Source: Lysobacter daejeonensis GH1-9 (GTDB lineage Bacteria > Pseudomonadota > Gammaproteobacteria > Xanthomonadales > Xanthomonadaceae). Taken from it: 64,000 nucleotides of DNA. The position numbers and the translations under genes were made by a program. Where the stretch lies: positions 62,001 to 126,000 of the forward strand of contig NZ_AVPU01000007.1 in the NCBI RefSeq assembly GCF_000768355.1, in the 5' to 3' direction. Positions 26,252-34,627 of the stretch are shown piece by piece. Below the pieces are notes generated by a model, which saw only the letters and a list, made by a program, of their open reading frames with translations, was not told where the DNA came from and searched no databases. The stretch's first letter is position 1; each line of letters opens with the position of its first letter.

Positions 26252-29032
26252 ATGCAAGGATTCAGCCGTCGGTGGGTACCGTTTGTCCTGGCGGGAGTCG
26301 CGGCCTCCGCATTTGCCTGCATCGTGGCCACAGTCGTGCAACCGACCGGCACGGAAGGTGGGGCGCCCCTCCAAAGCGGGACCGACGCTGCCGCGGTCGA
26401 ATCCGTGACGATCCCGGTTGTTCAACCCGACGGGTCGTGGCCTGCAGACGCTCGGGTTCGGTTCTCCGACTGGGTGTCCATCGAATCGGACACTCTGCCA
26501 AGTGCCGCCGTGGACGTGGTCTCCGCCGGTGGGCGCCTGTATACGCTTGGTGAGTTTGGTGCCATCTATCAATCCACGGACGAAGGCGGAAGTTGGCGGC
26601 AGGTCGCACACGTACAGCAGCCTCAGGCGTTGAGCCTGAAGCAGTTGGCGGCGATTCCCGAGACGGCCGCACGCCCCGTCGTCTTTTTCGCGACGGATTC
26701 CACGAGTTCGGCGCGCCTCTATCGGATCAGTGATGGCGAAACACAGCCTGTTACGCTGGGCGACCCGCGGAAGCCGTGGGAAAACTCGGTATGGCGTATT
26801 GCAACCATTGGGCAATACGTCTACGCGGCGGCCGAACTGGGTGTGTACCGTACTGACGACGCCGGAGCAACCTGGACGCGTCTGTTGGCCACGACTTCCC
26901 GATGCAAGGATATCGTCGGCGCCGGCGACAGGCTGTACGCATCCTGTGACGGCCTCTACAGGAGCACAAACGGTGGCGCATTCGAGCTCGTAGATGATCA
27001 AAGCGAATTGCGTGGCGCCAGGTTGGCGATGTCGCCGGCAAGTCAGGATTTGCTCTACGCCACGAGCTACTTTGGCGTGTTTCGTTCTTCCGACGCTGGA
27101 CTGAGTTGGAAGAAGACCATCGACTTCAGCGATGAAGCGAATCCGGTCCACCTTTCGCTCTTTGGAGAGCTTGAGGCGATCTGTGCCAGTTCGTCGCCCG
27201 CGCCTTGGTTCGAGAACATCGCCTTTGCCGTTGACCCTGATAACCCTTGGGTTGTATGGCTTGGATACAAGCAGTTGTATCGATCCGACGATGGGGGTGA
27301 GCACTTCGGGCGCGCCAGTGTCAGCTTGGGCAGCACCGCGGTCGAGCACAGGCTGCCTCAGCGGATTTCGAAATTGCTGTTTCAGCCGACGGGTCTGTAC
27401 GTTACCACCGCGCGTGGCATTTATCGCTCGACCAATCGCCATGCAGCCGTGCAGTTGGGCGATGATTCGATCTGCTCGCGTCCGGACGACACACCCGAAG
27501 TGGCTTGGGCGCCAATGCGCTTGGGAATCAACGGGCAACAGTTCAGGCATGTCTCGGTTGCCGGCGATGGCAGCATCCTTGCCACGACTTCGACGCATCA
27601 AGGATTCTACTTCAGCGATCTGGATGCTCCGGGGGACTGGCTGCAGATGGCGGAACAGCAACCCTATAGGTTCTTCGTGAGCACGTCCGGCGGCATCGAT
27701 CGTTTCTACGCGTCGCCTTGCCAGACAGGAACCACGTGCAGATTCGACGCGGACGAGACGCAGTGGTCGACCACAAACGTTGCCGAGTTCGGATTTGGTG
27801 GTCTCGCTTACATTGCGCCAGATCCCTCGGAGCCAGCCCGCGCGTGGGCCGGAATTGGTTCGGCGATTTACCGTAGCGACGATGGATTGGCCACGGGAAC
27901 TTTGATCGGGTATGCGCCCGGCTGTTCACCAGCCCGTCTGATTGCGGTATCGCCCGTGGATTCGAATATCGTGCTGGTTGCAACGCCTTGTGCAGTGTCG
28001 CGTCGCAGCGACGCGCTTTCGTTGGATGGCGAAGCCTCATGGGCCGCGCAGACGCTGCGACCGAGCCCGGTGACATTCAACGACATGTTGTTCGATCAGG
28101 CGGAGCCGCGCAGGGTGTTCCTGACCGCCCGTGGCGAGCCTGCGGTGTTCCTCAGCCAGGATGCGGGCATCAGCTGGCGTTCTCTCGATGCGCCCGGCGC
28201 GGCCGACGGACTGCCCGATGGCAATGTCAGCGCCATTGCCATCGACCCCGTGTTGAATGACATCGTCTACCTTGGGACGGAGCAGGGCGAACTCTACGTG
28301 GGCTGGAATGTCGATGCGACGGATGCGGGGACGCGCGTTTGGCACGCAGTCGCATCGCCATTCCGGGGTGCGCCAATCGTGAAACTTGCGGTCTGGCAGC
28401 GGGTTGATGGCTCCAAGGGCCTGTACATCTTCACTGCAGGCGCGGGCATGTGGAGCGTCACGTTGGACAGCGCGCCCTATGCAGACGTGGGTTTTGATGA
28501 TTGGTCTTTCGACTACGTCCGGCGACTTTCCGAAGCCGGCGTGACCAACGGCTGCAGCAAGTACCCGTCCTCATTCTGTCCGGAGCAGCCGGTGCTCCGA
28601 GAGCAGATGGCGGTGTTCCTCCTGCGGGCCATCCACGGCTCCGCCTATCGGCCGCCGTCTGCGACAGGCCATTTTCTCGACGTGCCGGTGGAGCATTGGG
28701 CATCGGAGTGGATCGAGCAACTGCGTCGCGAGGGAATGACGAACGGCTGCAGTCTGGATCCGCCCAACTACTGCCCGAGTCAGGAAGTACCTCGCGAGCA
28801 GATTGCGGTATTCCTGCTTCGCGCCAAGCATGGCGTTGCATACCAGCCACCGCCGCCGACAGGACTGTTTGAAGACGTGCCGACGAGCCATTGGGCTGCT
28901 GCCTGGATTGAGCAGCTTGCGCGGGAAGGAATCGCAAACGGTTGCGCGGCCGCCCCCGCGCGATATTGTCCCTCCGAATCAGTTACGCGCGAGCAGATGG
29001 CGGCTTTTCTGGTTCGTACGTTTGGAATGTAG
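26252..29032 (+). CDS. Exported BNR-type beta-propeller protein with three SLH modules
   Basis: The 926-residue protein starts at ATG 26252, eight bases after AAGGAG, with a signal peptide (VPFVLAGVAASAFACIVA). Residues about 70-735 carry many BNR/sortilin-like repeats, such as IYQSTDEGGSWRQV, VYRTDDAGATWTRL, VFRSSDAGLSWKKT and VFLSQDAGISWRSL, predicting one or two beta-propellers. Residues 743-926 are three SLH modules with the same Cys pairs as the metalloprotease, but their motifs read VLREQ, VPREQ and VTREQ, so Thr is kept only in the last. It may bind or process polysaccharide or protein; BNR propellers occur in sialidases and xyloglucanases, but no catalytic residues can be assigned. 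Confidence 0.8.
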   Translation: MQGFSRRWVPFVLAGVAASAFACIVATVVQPTGTEGGAPLQSGTDAAAVESVTIPVVQPDGSWPADARVRFSDWVSIESDTLPSAAVDVVSAGGRLYTLGEFGAIYQSTDEGGSWRQVAHVQQPQALSLKQLAAIPETAARPVVFFATDSTSSARLYRISDGETQPVTLGDPRKPWENSVWRIATIGQYVYAAAELGVYRTDDAGATWTRLLATTSRCKDIVGAGDRLYASCDGLYRSTNGGAFELVDDQSELRGARLAMSPASQDLLYATSYFGVFRSSDAGLSWKKTIDFSDEANPVHLSLFGELEAICASSSPAPWFENIAFAVDPDNPWVVWLGYKQLYRSDDGGEHFGRASVSLGSTAVEHRLPQRISKLLFQPTGLYVTTARGIYRSTNRHAAVQLGDDSICSRPDDTPEVAWAPMRLGINGQQFRHVSVAGDGSILATTSTHQGFYFSDLDAPGDWLQMAEQQPYRFFVSTSGGIDRFYASPCQTGTTCRFDADETQWSTTNVAEFGFGGLAYIAPDPSEPARAWAGIGSAIYRSDDGLATGTLIGYAPGCSPARLIAVSPVDSNIVLVATPCAVSRRSDALSLDGEASWAAQTLRPSPVTFNDMLFDQAEPRRVFLTARGEPAVFLSQDAGISWRSLDAPGAADGLPDGNVSAIAIDPVLNDIVYLGTEQGELYVGWNVDATDAGTRVWHAVASPFRGAPIVKLAVWQRVDGSKGLYIFTAGAGMWSVTLDSAPYADVGFDDWSFDYVRRLSEAGVTNGCSKYPSSFCPEQPVLREQMAVFLLRAIHGSAYRPPSATGHFLDVPVEHWASEWIEQLRREGMTNGCSLDPPNYCPSQEVPREQIAVFLLRAKHGVAYQPPPPTGLFEDVPTSHWAAAWIEQLAREGIANGCAAAPARYCPSESVTREQMAAFLVRTFGM
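28478..29029 (+). repeat. Three tandem SLH modules in the propeller protein
   Basis: Modules of about 62 residues again show a DV...W..WIEQL..EG..NGC......YCP pattern with linkers YRPP and YQPP. They are close relatives of the modules of the metalloprotease gene upstream, which suggests duplication or recombination. Confidence 0.8.
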
Positions 29033-29363
29033 TGGTGGGGCAGCCGGCGGTTGACTCGCTGTTGCAGTTGTTGCGCAAAGAAAATCCAGGAGCAGGGAGA
29101 GCTGATGGGGCACCATGGTTCGCTACGACTGAGGCATTGCTTCTCGGTGCGGGGGTTGCAGCTGTTTCTGCCGCTGCCTTTCATCTGGACGAACTGGATC
29201 GGTTGGTTGGATCGCCTACGCCCGCGCTTGCGACGTTGGAGCTGGATGTTGCTTCCTTCACCTCCGCCGGTCCAGCTTCGCTTGGACAGGCGGGGCGGCC
29301 AATACCCGGATGGACTTTTCCGGGGCCGCATGATCTAGGTGGCCCGACCAGCAGCCTAGCCAT
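29033..29363. other. Apparently non-coding gap after the propeller gene
   Basis: This stretch has no intact gene that I can support. A GGGAGAG site precedes an ATG at 29104, and an open 95-codon frame follows, but it resembles nothing known. Its end runs into the SLH fragment at 29364-29435 in another frame, so I read it as decayed coding DNA. Confidence 0.4.
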
Positions 29364-29435
29364 CAGTACTGTCCGTCGAGCAACGTGACGCGTGACCAGA
29401 TGGCAGTGTTCTTGGCTCGCGGATTTGGTACCTGA
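29334..29435 (+). pseudogene. Remnant of an SLH-protein C-terminus
   Basis: The frame is open from 29334, just after a TGA, to the TGA at 29433-29435. Its last 23 residues include YCPSSNVTRDQMAVFLARGF, nearly identical in style to the end of the intact SLH modules (the propeller gene ends YCPSESVTREQMAAFLVRTF). There is no start codon, signal peptide or complete module. It is in a different frame from the propeller gene, so it is not a continuation. It is best read as the last piece of a fourth SLH gene lost by deletion. Confidence 0.75.
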
Positions 29436-29598
29436 CTTCGGTCAGGTCGCCGCATTTTCACGGGAGCGACAGGCTGTCCGGATATGGGAGGCGGCGGACA
29501 CGTCTGCCATCGCTCTGGCGCCCGGGCTGACGATCTCTAGGCGGGGCCGCAGGGCAGGGCGATGTCCAAGGATGAGGGCGTTCTTGGACCGCGGTAAT

Positions 29599-30282
29599 TC
29601 AGCGATGCGCCGTTTGGTCGTGCAATGCTCCCGCCTTGAGTGTCCACGAAGTCAGTGCACTACCTGTCTTCGCCAAGGTCTGCTCGAAAGCGGCGACCAC
29701 CGCGGGTATCGAAACGTCCGTCGCGGGTGTCCTCTCAACCAATGTGCGAGAGGCCACAATTTTTTGGTCCGCCGCATGTAGCAGCATCGCGTTGACTTCT
29801 ACCGTTGCCGTTGGCGTACCAGTAGCGTAGTCCGATTCGAAACGGCGGACCTCCAGCATGAGCCTGTATTCCGTGCTGACCCCGCCGCCAACGCGGGCAA
29901 CCGCCGATAAGCGACCGGACTCTTCGAGCGCTCGAAGTACGGTGTCCCCCACCATCTCGCTTGGCCGACGGGACCATTGTGCCCCTTTGTACACCTGTAA
30001 CTCATGCGATGTGGGACGGACTGCAATGCGCAGGCCATCGACTTGCCGTGAGGCGGCTCCAGCCCCAACGGCCAATTGCCAAGGGACGGTAGGCCAGCTT
30101 GGATCAGCGGTAATGAGCGGGTCCACAGCATAGGTGGTGACTGCGCGTTGCCCAGTCCGCAACAGGCCACATCCCGCCAGGGAGCCAACGACTAGAGTTC
30201 CCACCAGTGCAGTCCGCAAGACTGACGTCGCACGGGTCAGCACGCTGTGGGCTTCCGTGCTAATGGATCCGTATAGGTTCAT
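29599..30282 (-). CDS. ABC-type transport auxiliary lipoprotein (PqiC/YmbA-like)
   Basis: The 227-residue protein has a long N-terminus, then a hydrophobic segment ending in the lipobox LAGC, so it is probably a lipoprotein. The mature part resembles the ABC_trans_aux family: YAVDPL, RIAVRPTSHELQVYKGAQWS, then ALEESGRLSAV and a YRLMLEVRRFESDY strand. Such lipoproteins partner MCE proteins in lipid transport between membranes (PqiC with PqiB). The ATG overlaps the MCE gene stop as ATGA and ends the four-gene operon mlaE-mlaF-mlaD-lipoprotein. No MlaC gene is present. Confidence 0.85.
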   Translation of the reverse strand: MNLYGSISTEAHSVLTRATSVLRTALVGTLVVGSLAGCGLLRTGQRAVTTYAVDPLITADPSWPTVPWQLAVGAGAASRQVDGLRIAVRPTSHELQVYKGAQWSRRPSEMVGDTVLRALEESGRLSAVARVGGGVSTEYRLMLEVRRFESDYATGTPTATVEVNAMLLHAADQKIVASRTLVERTPATDVSIPAVVAAFEQTLAKTGSALTSWTLKAGALHDQTAHR

Positions 30283-31205
30283 TTTGGCTCAAACTCCTTT
30301 GGCGCGTCGCGTCCCAACAGATACCCGGCCGCTCCCGCGTCAATGCCGTCACTGATGCGCCGCAGGTCGCGGACCAGCACCCGCAACTCGGTCAGCGTGG
30401 GGCCGATCTGGCCAAGCCCGTCGCTGGTGAAGCTGCGGATCGCGCCGCGGTTCTCGTTGATCAGCGCGTCCGCGCCGCCCACCGCGCCGTCGAGCTTGGT
30501 GAGCGTGTTGTCCAGCTTGGCGATCAGCGGCGGCAGCTTGCCGATCAACTCGCGATCCAGGTCTTCCACCGCGCCCTGCGTGGTCGCCAGGGTCGCGGTG
30601 AGCTGTTCGCTGGCCTTGCGGCCATTGACGATCAAGGCGCGCAGGTCCTCGCGCTGGTCCGCGACCGAGCCGGTCATGGATTCAAGGTGCGCCAACGTGT
30701 CGGAGATACGTTTGACGTTCTCCTCGCTCAGCACCTGGTCCAGCCTTGCGACCAGCCGATTGGCGGTGTCGGCGATGTTCTGCAGGGCCGACGCCTCGGT
30801 CTGGATCACCGGCACGTCGCGGCGGTCGGTATCGATCAGCGATGGGCTGGTGGGGCTGCCGCCGGTCAGCTGGATGAAGGGCGTGCCGGTGATGCCGGTC
30901 ATCGACAGCTTGGCCCGGGTGTCCGACTTGACTGGTGTGTCGGCCTGTACGCGCAGCGCGGCGATCACCCGACGCGGGTCGTCGGGCGCCAGCCGCAGCG
31001 TCTTCACCGTGCCCACCGAGATGCCGTTGTACTGCACCGAGCTGCCTTCGCTGAGGCCGGTGACCGGCTCGTTGAAGATCACCAGGTAGTCCTGCCAGCC
31101 GCGTTCGGACGAATACTTCGCCGCCCACAGCGCGAACAGCAGGATGAACAGCGTCACCACGATCGAGAACGCACCGATGAGGACGTAGTTGGCCTTGGTT
31201 TCCAT
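30279..31205 (-). CDS. mlaD: MCE-domain lipid transport protein
   Basis: This 308-residue protein has one N-terminal membrane helix (YVLIGAFSIVVTLFILLFA) and an MCE domain at about 38-118 (VTGLSEGSSVQYNGISVGTV). A long helical C-terminal region, predicted coiled-coil, spans 150-290. MCE proteins form hexameric rings or tubes that carry phospholipids across the periplasm. It is longer than E. coli MlaD (about 183 residues), suggesting a needle-like extension. It follows mlaF by three bases in the operon. MlaD is used as a family name; the exact equivalent is unclear. Confidence 0.9.
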   Translation of the reverse strand: METKANYVLIGAFSIVVTLFILLFALWAAKYSSERGWQDYLVIFNEPVTGLSEGSSVQYNGISVGTVKTLRLAPDDPRRVIAALRVQADTPVKSDTRAKLSMTGITGTPFIQLTGGSPTSPSLIDTDRRDVPVIQTEASALQNIADTANRLVARLDQVLSEENVKRISDTLAHLESMTGSVADQREDLRALIVNGRKASEQLTATLATTQGAVEDLDRELIGKLPPLIAKLDNTLTKLDGAVGGADALINENRGAIRSFTSDGLGQIGPTLTELRVLVRDLRRISDGIDAGAAGYLLGRDAPKEFEPK

Positions 31206-31208
31206 GGG

Positions 31209-31973
31209 TCAATGGTCCCGGTTGGCGGCGTGGGCGTCGCGCGCGGCGCGCCCGCGTGGGCCGTGGAAGTACGACTGCACCCACGGGTGGTCCAGTTGCT
31301 CCACCTCGGCGACGGGCGCGCAGGCGATCACCCGGCGATCAGCCAGCACCGCGATGCGGTCGCAGATGGTGTACAGGGTATCCAGATCGTGGGTGATCAG
31401 GAACACGGTCAGTCCCAGCGCACGCTGCAGGGTCAGGATCAGTTGGTCGAAGGCCGCGGCGCCGATCGGGTCGAGCCCGGCCGTGGGTTCGTCCAGAAAC
31501 AACAGCGGCGGGTCGAGCGCGAGCGCCCGCGCCAGGCCCGCGCGCTTGCGCATGCCACCGGACAACTGTGACGGCAGCTTGTCCACCGCATCGGCTGGCA
31601 GGCCCGCCAGCTTGACCTTGAGCAGCGCCAATTCGTAACGCAATGAATCGGGCAGGTCGCGGTGGTACTCCTTGAGCGGCACCTGCACGTTCTCGCCCAC
31701 GGTCAGCGAGGAGAACAGCGCGCCGTCCTGGAACAGCACGCCGGTGTGCCGCTCGATTTCGCGGCGCTGTTCCTGATCGGTGCTGCGCGCGTCGATGCCG
31801 AAGACCTCGATCTGCCCCGCCGCCGGCTCCTGCAGGCCCAGGATGGTGCGCATGAGGACGGACTTGCCGCTGCCCGAGCCACCGACCACGCCGAGGATCT
31901 CTCCGGGGCGTACGTCCAGTTCCACGCCATCGTGCACGATCTGCTCGCCGAAGCGGTTGACCACGCCACGCAC
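31209..31973 (-). CDS. mlaF: Lipid ABC transporter ATPase
   Basis: This 254-residue ATPase energises the MlaE permease at the inner face. Walker A is VVGGSGSGKSVLM, the signature is LPSQLSGGMRKRAGLARAL and Walker B is PPLLFLDEPTAGLDPIG. All are intact. The first in-frame start is the GTG at 31973, 38 bases after the mlaE stop. The text just upstream (SPIIR) looks like a normal N-terminus in this frame but lacks a usual start codon, so an alternative start is possible. Spacing to mlaD is three bases. Confidence 0.95.
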   Translation of the reverse strand: MRGVVNRFGEQIVHDGVELDVRPGEILGVVGGSGSGKSVLMRTILGLQEPAAGQIEVFGIDARSTDQEQRREIERHTGVLFQDGALFSSLTVGENVQVPLKEYHRDLPDSLRYELALLKVKLAGLPADAVDKLPSQLSGGMRKRAGLARALALDPPLLFLDEPTAGLDPIGAAAFDQLILTLQRALGLTVFLITHDLDTLYTICDRIAVLADRRVIACAPVAEVEQLDHPWVQSYFHGPRGRAARDAHAANRDH

Positions 31974-32011
31974 GCGGATGATGGGGCTCGGGTCGGGGGC
32001 GAGGACGGCGT

Positions 32012-33205
32012 TCAGAAGTTCAGCTCCATGAACCAGATGGCGGCCAACGCGTCGAGCACGATCACCATCGAGATCGCCTGCACCACGCTCGAAGTGGTGC
32101 GCTCACCCACCGACTGAGCGGTGCCCTGCACCTGCAGGCCTTCCAGGCAGCCGATGAGGGCGATCACCACCGCGAACATCGGCGCCTTGACCAGCCCGAC
32201 GATGAAGTGACGCACCTCCATCGTGTCCTGCATGCGCGAAAGGTACTGCGGCGGCGGGATGTCGAGGCCATAGGCGCCCACCGTCAGGCCGCCCAGCAGG
32301 CCGAAGACCATCGCCACGAAGGTGAGTAGCGGCAGCATCACCACCAGGGCGAGCAGGCGCGGGATCACCAGCAGGTCGATCGGATCCATGCCCAGGGTGC
32401 GGATGGCGTCGACCTCCTCGCGGCTCTTCATCGCGCCGATCTGCGCGGTGAACGCGCTGGCAGTGCGGCCGGCGAGAATGATGGCGGTGAGCAGCACGCC
32501 GAACTCGCGCAGGAAGGAAATGCTGACGAGCTCCACCACGTAGATCACGGCACCGAAATCGCGCAGCACGTTGGCGCCGAGGAAGGCGACCACGGCGCCT
32601 ACCATGTAGCAGAGCAACGCCACCAGCGGCACCGCATCCAGGCCCACCTGTTCCATGTGGTGGACGGTGGCGGTGGGGCGGAAGCGCGTGGGCTCGCGCA
32701 CCATGCGCACAATCTTGGACAGCACCTCGCCTAGGAAGCCGATCAGCGCCGTGGATTCCTTGAAGTTGTCCACCACGGAGTGGCCCATGCGTTCGAGTGC
32801 TGCGTTGACGCCGTACTCGCGCTTGCGCCGGGGGCGGTCATCGGCCACGTCCTCGATGGCCGCGACAAGCGCGCGGTGACGCTCGTGGAAGTGGAAGTGG
32901 CTGAAGTCCAGGTCGCGGCGCCGCGCGAACCGCATCAGCTGCAACACGCCCAGCGAGTCCAGTCGATCGACCTGGCTGACGTCCACCGCGGTCGCCTCGG
33001 GCGGTGCGTCGGCCAGTTGCTGGCGAATCGCATCGGCGTGGTCGAGCGTCCAGCCTCCGGCGAGGCGGAGCTGTGAGGGCTGCTGCGGTTCGAAGGTGAG
33101 CTCGGGCAGTCGCACAGTGGGGGGATGGGCGGCAGGGTCGGGCGCTGAAGGCGAGCATACAGGCTCGGTGCGATGACGTGTCCGGATCGTGATGAAAACG
33201 CTCAT
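32012..33205 (-). CDS. mlaE: Lipid ABC transporter permease with N-terminal STAS domain
   Basis: This 397-residue permease begins with a STAS-like domain at about 40-125 (AVDVSQVDRLDSLGVLQLM), which in E. coli is the separate protein MlaB, followed by the MlaE permease core. Core landmarks are FLREFGVLLTAIILAGRTASAF, cut here to EFGVLLTAIILAGRT, and GAMKSREEVDAIRTLGMDP, the coupling segment for the ATPase. It has about five membrane helices. It is the first gene of the operon and diverges from the ThrE-like gene across about 44 bases. An internal start is possible. Confidence 0.93.
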   Translation of the reverse strand: MSVFITIRTRHRTEPVCSPSAPDPAAHPPTVRLPELTFEPQQPSQLRLAGGWTLDHADAIRQQLADAPPEATAVDVSQVDRLDSLGVLQLMRFARRRDLDFSHFHFHERHRALVAAIEDVADDRPRRKREYGVNAALERMGHSVVDNFKESTALIGFLGEVLSKIVRMVREPTRFRPTATVHHMEQVGLDAVPLVALLCYMVGAVVAFLGANVLRDFGAVIYVVELVSISFLREFGVLLTAIILAGRTASAFTAQIGAMKSREEVDAIRTLGMDPIDLLVIPRLLALVVMLPLLTFVAMVFGLLGGLTVGAYGLDIPPPQYLSRMQDTMEVRHFIVGLVKAPMFAVVIALIGCLEGLQVQGTAQSVGERTTSSVVQAISMVIVLDALAAIWFMELNF

Positions 33206-33248
33206 GGGGCGCTATCGATGCAGGGACTTGCATGCGATGCTTGCGGCC

Positions 33249-34499
33249 ATGTCGACCCTCGCGCCGCCCAGTTCCGCCAGCTACGCGGACCGCATCAACT
33301 TCCTCATCGAACTGGCCGAGCGCCTGCACCTTTACGGCACCACCGCGCAGCGGCTGGAGGGCGCAATCACCGCGACCGCGCAGCGGCTGGGCGTGGAGTG
33401 CGAGCCGTGGTCCAACCCCACCGGCATGATCCTGACCTTCAGCGACCCCACGCGGCCGCCGGGCGAGAGCGACACCACGCGCGTCATCCGCCTGCCGCTG
33501 GGTCAGAACGATCTGTACCGGCTGGCCGAGACTGATCGGATCGCCGAAGAGGTGATCGCCGGTCGCATGGGGCTGACCGAAGCCCACGCCACGATGAGCG
33601 CGCTGGATCGGCCGCCGGGGCGGCGCGCGCGGCTGATGGAGCTACTGGCGTTTGGACTCGCAGCCGCGGCCGTGGGTGGCCTGTTCCGGCTGCCGTGGTT
33701 GGATATCGGGGTCGCGGGCGTCAACGGACTGCTTACCGGCTGGCTGGTGCAGTATTCGGCGTCACGGCCACAATTGCGCGAAGCGCTCGACGCAGTGGCA
33801 GCGGTGATGGTTGCGACGTTGGCCATCCTCGTCGCCAGCCTGGTGGCGCCACTCAACCAGAACACGGTGATCATTGCGTCGTTGGTGGTTCTGTTGCCGG
33901 GATTGGCGCTGACCAATGCGGTCAACGAGCTCAGCAGCCAGCACTTGATGTCGGGCACGGGGCGTTTCGCTGGTGCGGTCACCACCATCATGCAATTGGC
34001 CGTGGGCGTGGTTATCGCCCTGTATGTCGCTGATCTGTTCGGTTTGAAGCCGCAGGTGCGGGCGCTGCGCCCACAAAGCGATTGGGTGGAATGGGGTGCG
34101 TTGCTGGTGGCCGCGTACGCGTTTGCCGTGCTGTTCAAGGCCCATCGCCGTGACTACCCGCGGGTGATGCTGGCAGCGGCGTTGGGCTACCTGATCTCCC
34201 GGTTCGCGGGGCAAGCCTTTGGCAGTCCGGCGGGTGTGTTCCTGGCGGCGTTGGCGGTGACCGCGGCAGGGAATGCCTATGCGCGCTGGTGGCATCGCCC
34301 CGGCGCCATCATCCGCGTACCGGGCATCATCATGCTGGTGCCCGGCAGCATTAGTCTGCGCGGCCTGTTGAGCCTGCTGCAAACCCAGGACGTCAATGCT
34401 GGGCAGGAGGCGGTGCTGGCGGTGATCAACATCCTGCTGGCGCTGATCGCCGGTCTGCTGTTCGGCAACCTGTTGCTGTCGGCGCGGCGTAACCTGTAG
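33249..34499 (+). CDS. ThrE-family threonine/serine exporter-like membrane protein
   Basis: The 416-residue protein matches the ThrE architecture: N-terminal DUF1212-type half (INFLIELAERLHLYGTTAQR, a conserved opening) and a C-terminal DUF3815-type half with GIIMLVPGSISLRGLLSL. About ten membrane helices lie between residues 120 and 415. Family members export threonine and serine or small peptides; the substrate here is not shown. I chose the ATG at 33249 (MSTLAPP), as upstream in-frame starts at 33189 and 33237 overlap or crowd the divergent mlaE start. A strong terminator follows. Confidence 0.85.
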   Translation: MSTLAPPSSASYADRINFLIELAERLHLYGTTAQRLEGAITATAQRLGVECEPWSNPTGMILTFSDPTRPPGESDTTRVIRLPLGQNDLYRLAETDRIAEEVIAGRMGLTEAHATMSALDRPPGRRARLMELLAFGLAAAAVGGLFRLPWLDIGVAGVNGLLTGWLVQYSASRPQLREALDAVAAVMVATLAILVASLVAPLNQNTVIIASLVVLLPGLALTNAVNELSSQHLMSGTGRFAGAVTTIMQLAVGVVIALYVADLFGLKPQVRALRPQSDWVEWGALLVAAYAFAVLFKAHRRDYPRVMLAAALGYLISRFAGQAFGSPAGVFLAALAVTAAGNAYARWWHRPGAIIRVPGIIMLVPGSISLRGLLSLLQTQDVNAGQEAVLAVINILLALIAGLLFGNLLLSARRNL

Positions 34500-34556
34500 C
34501 GGCCCTGGCGGCGCGTGCATCCCGTGCGTGCCGCACTGACCTGCAAGCTGCAAACG

Positions 34557-34586
34557 ATGACGCCGGCGCGCGGCCGGCGTCATTTT
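34557..34586. terminator. Strong bidirectional terminator
   Basis: ATGACGCCGGC pairs perfectly with GCCGGCGTCAT (11 bp, 5-base loop) and is followed by TTT on the plus strand. It lies between the convergent ThrE-like and H-NS genes and should stop both. Confidence 0.85.
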
Positions 34587-34627
34587 GGCGTGCCGCGGGC
34601 CATGGCATCAGCCGGGCCCGCAGTGCC

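Noticed and set aside
28942-29388. A 148-codon plus-strand frame spanning the end of the propeller gene and the gap behind it
   Set aside because: The part in the gap contains a hydrophobic Ala-rich segment like a signal peptide, but the frame begins inside the propeller gene in another phase and ends without a known domain; probably decayed DNA.
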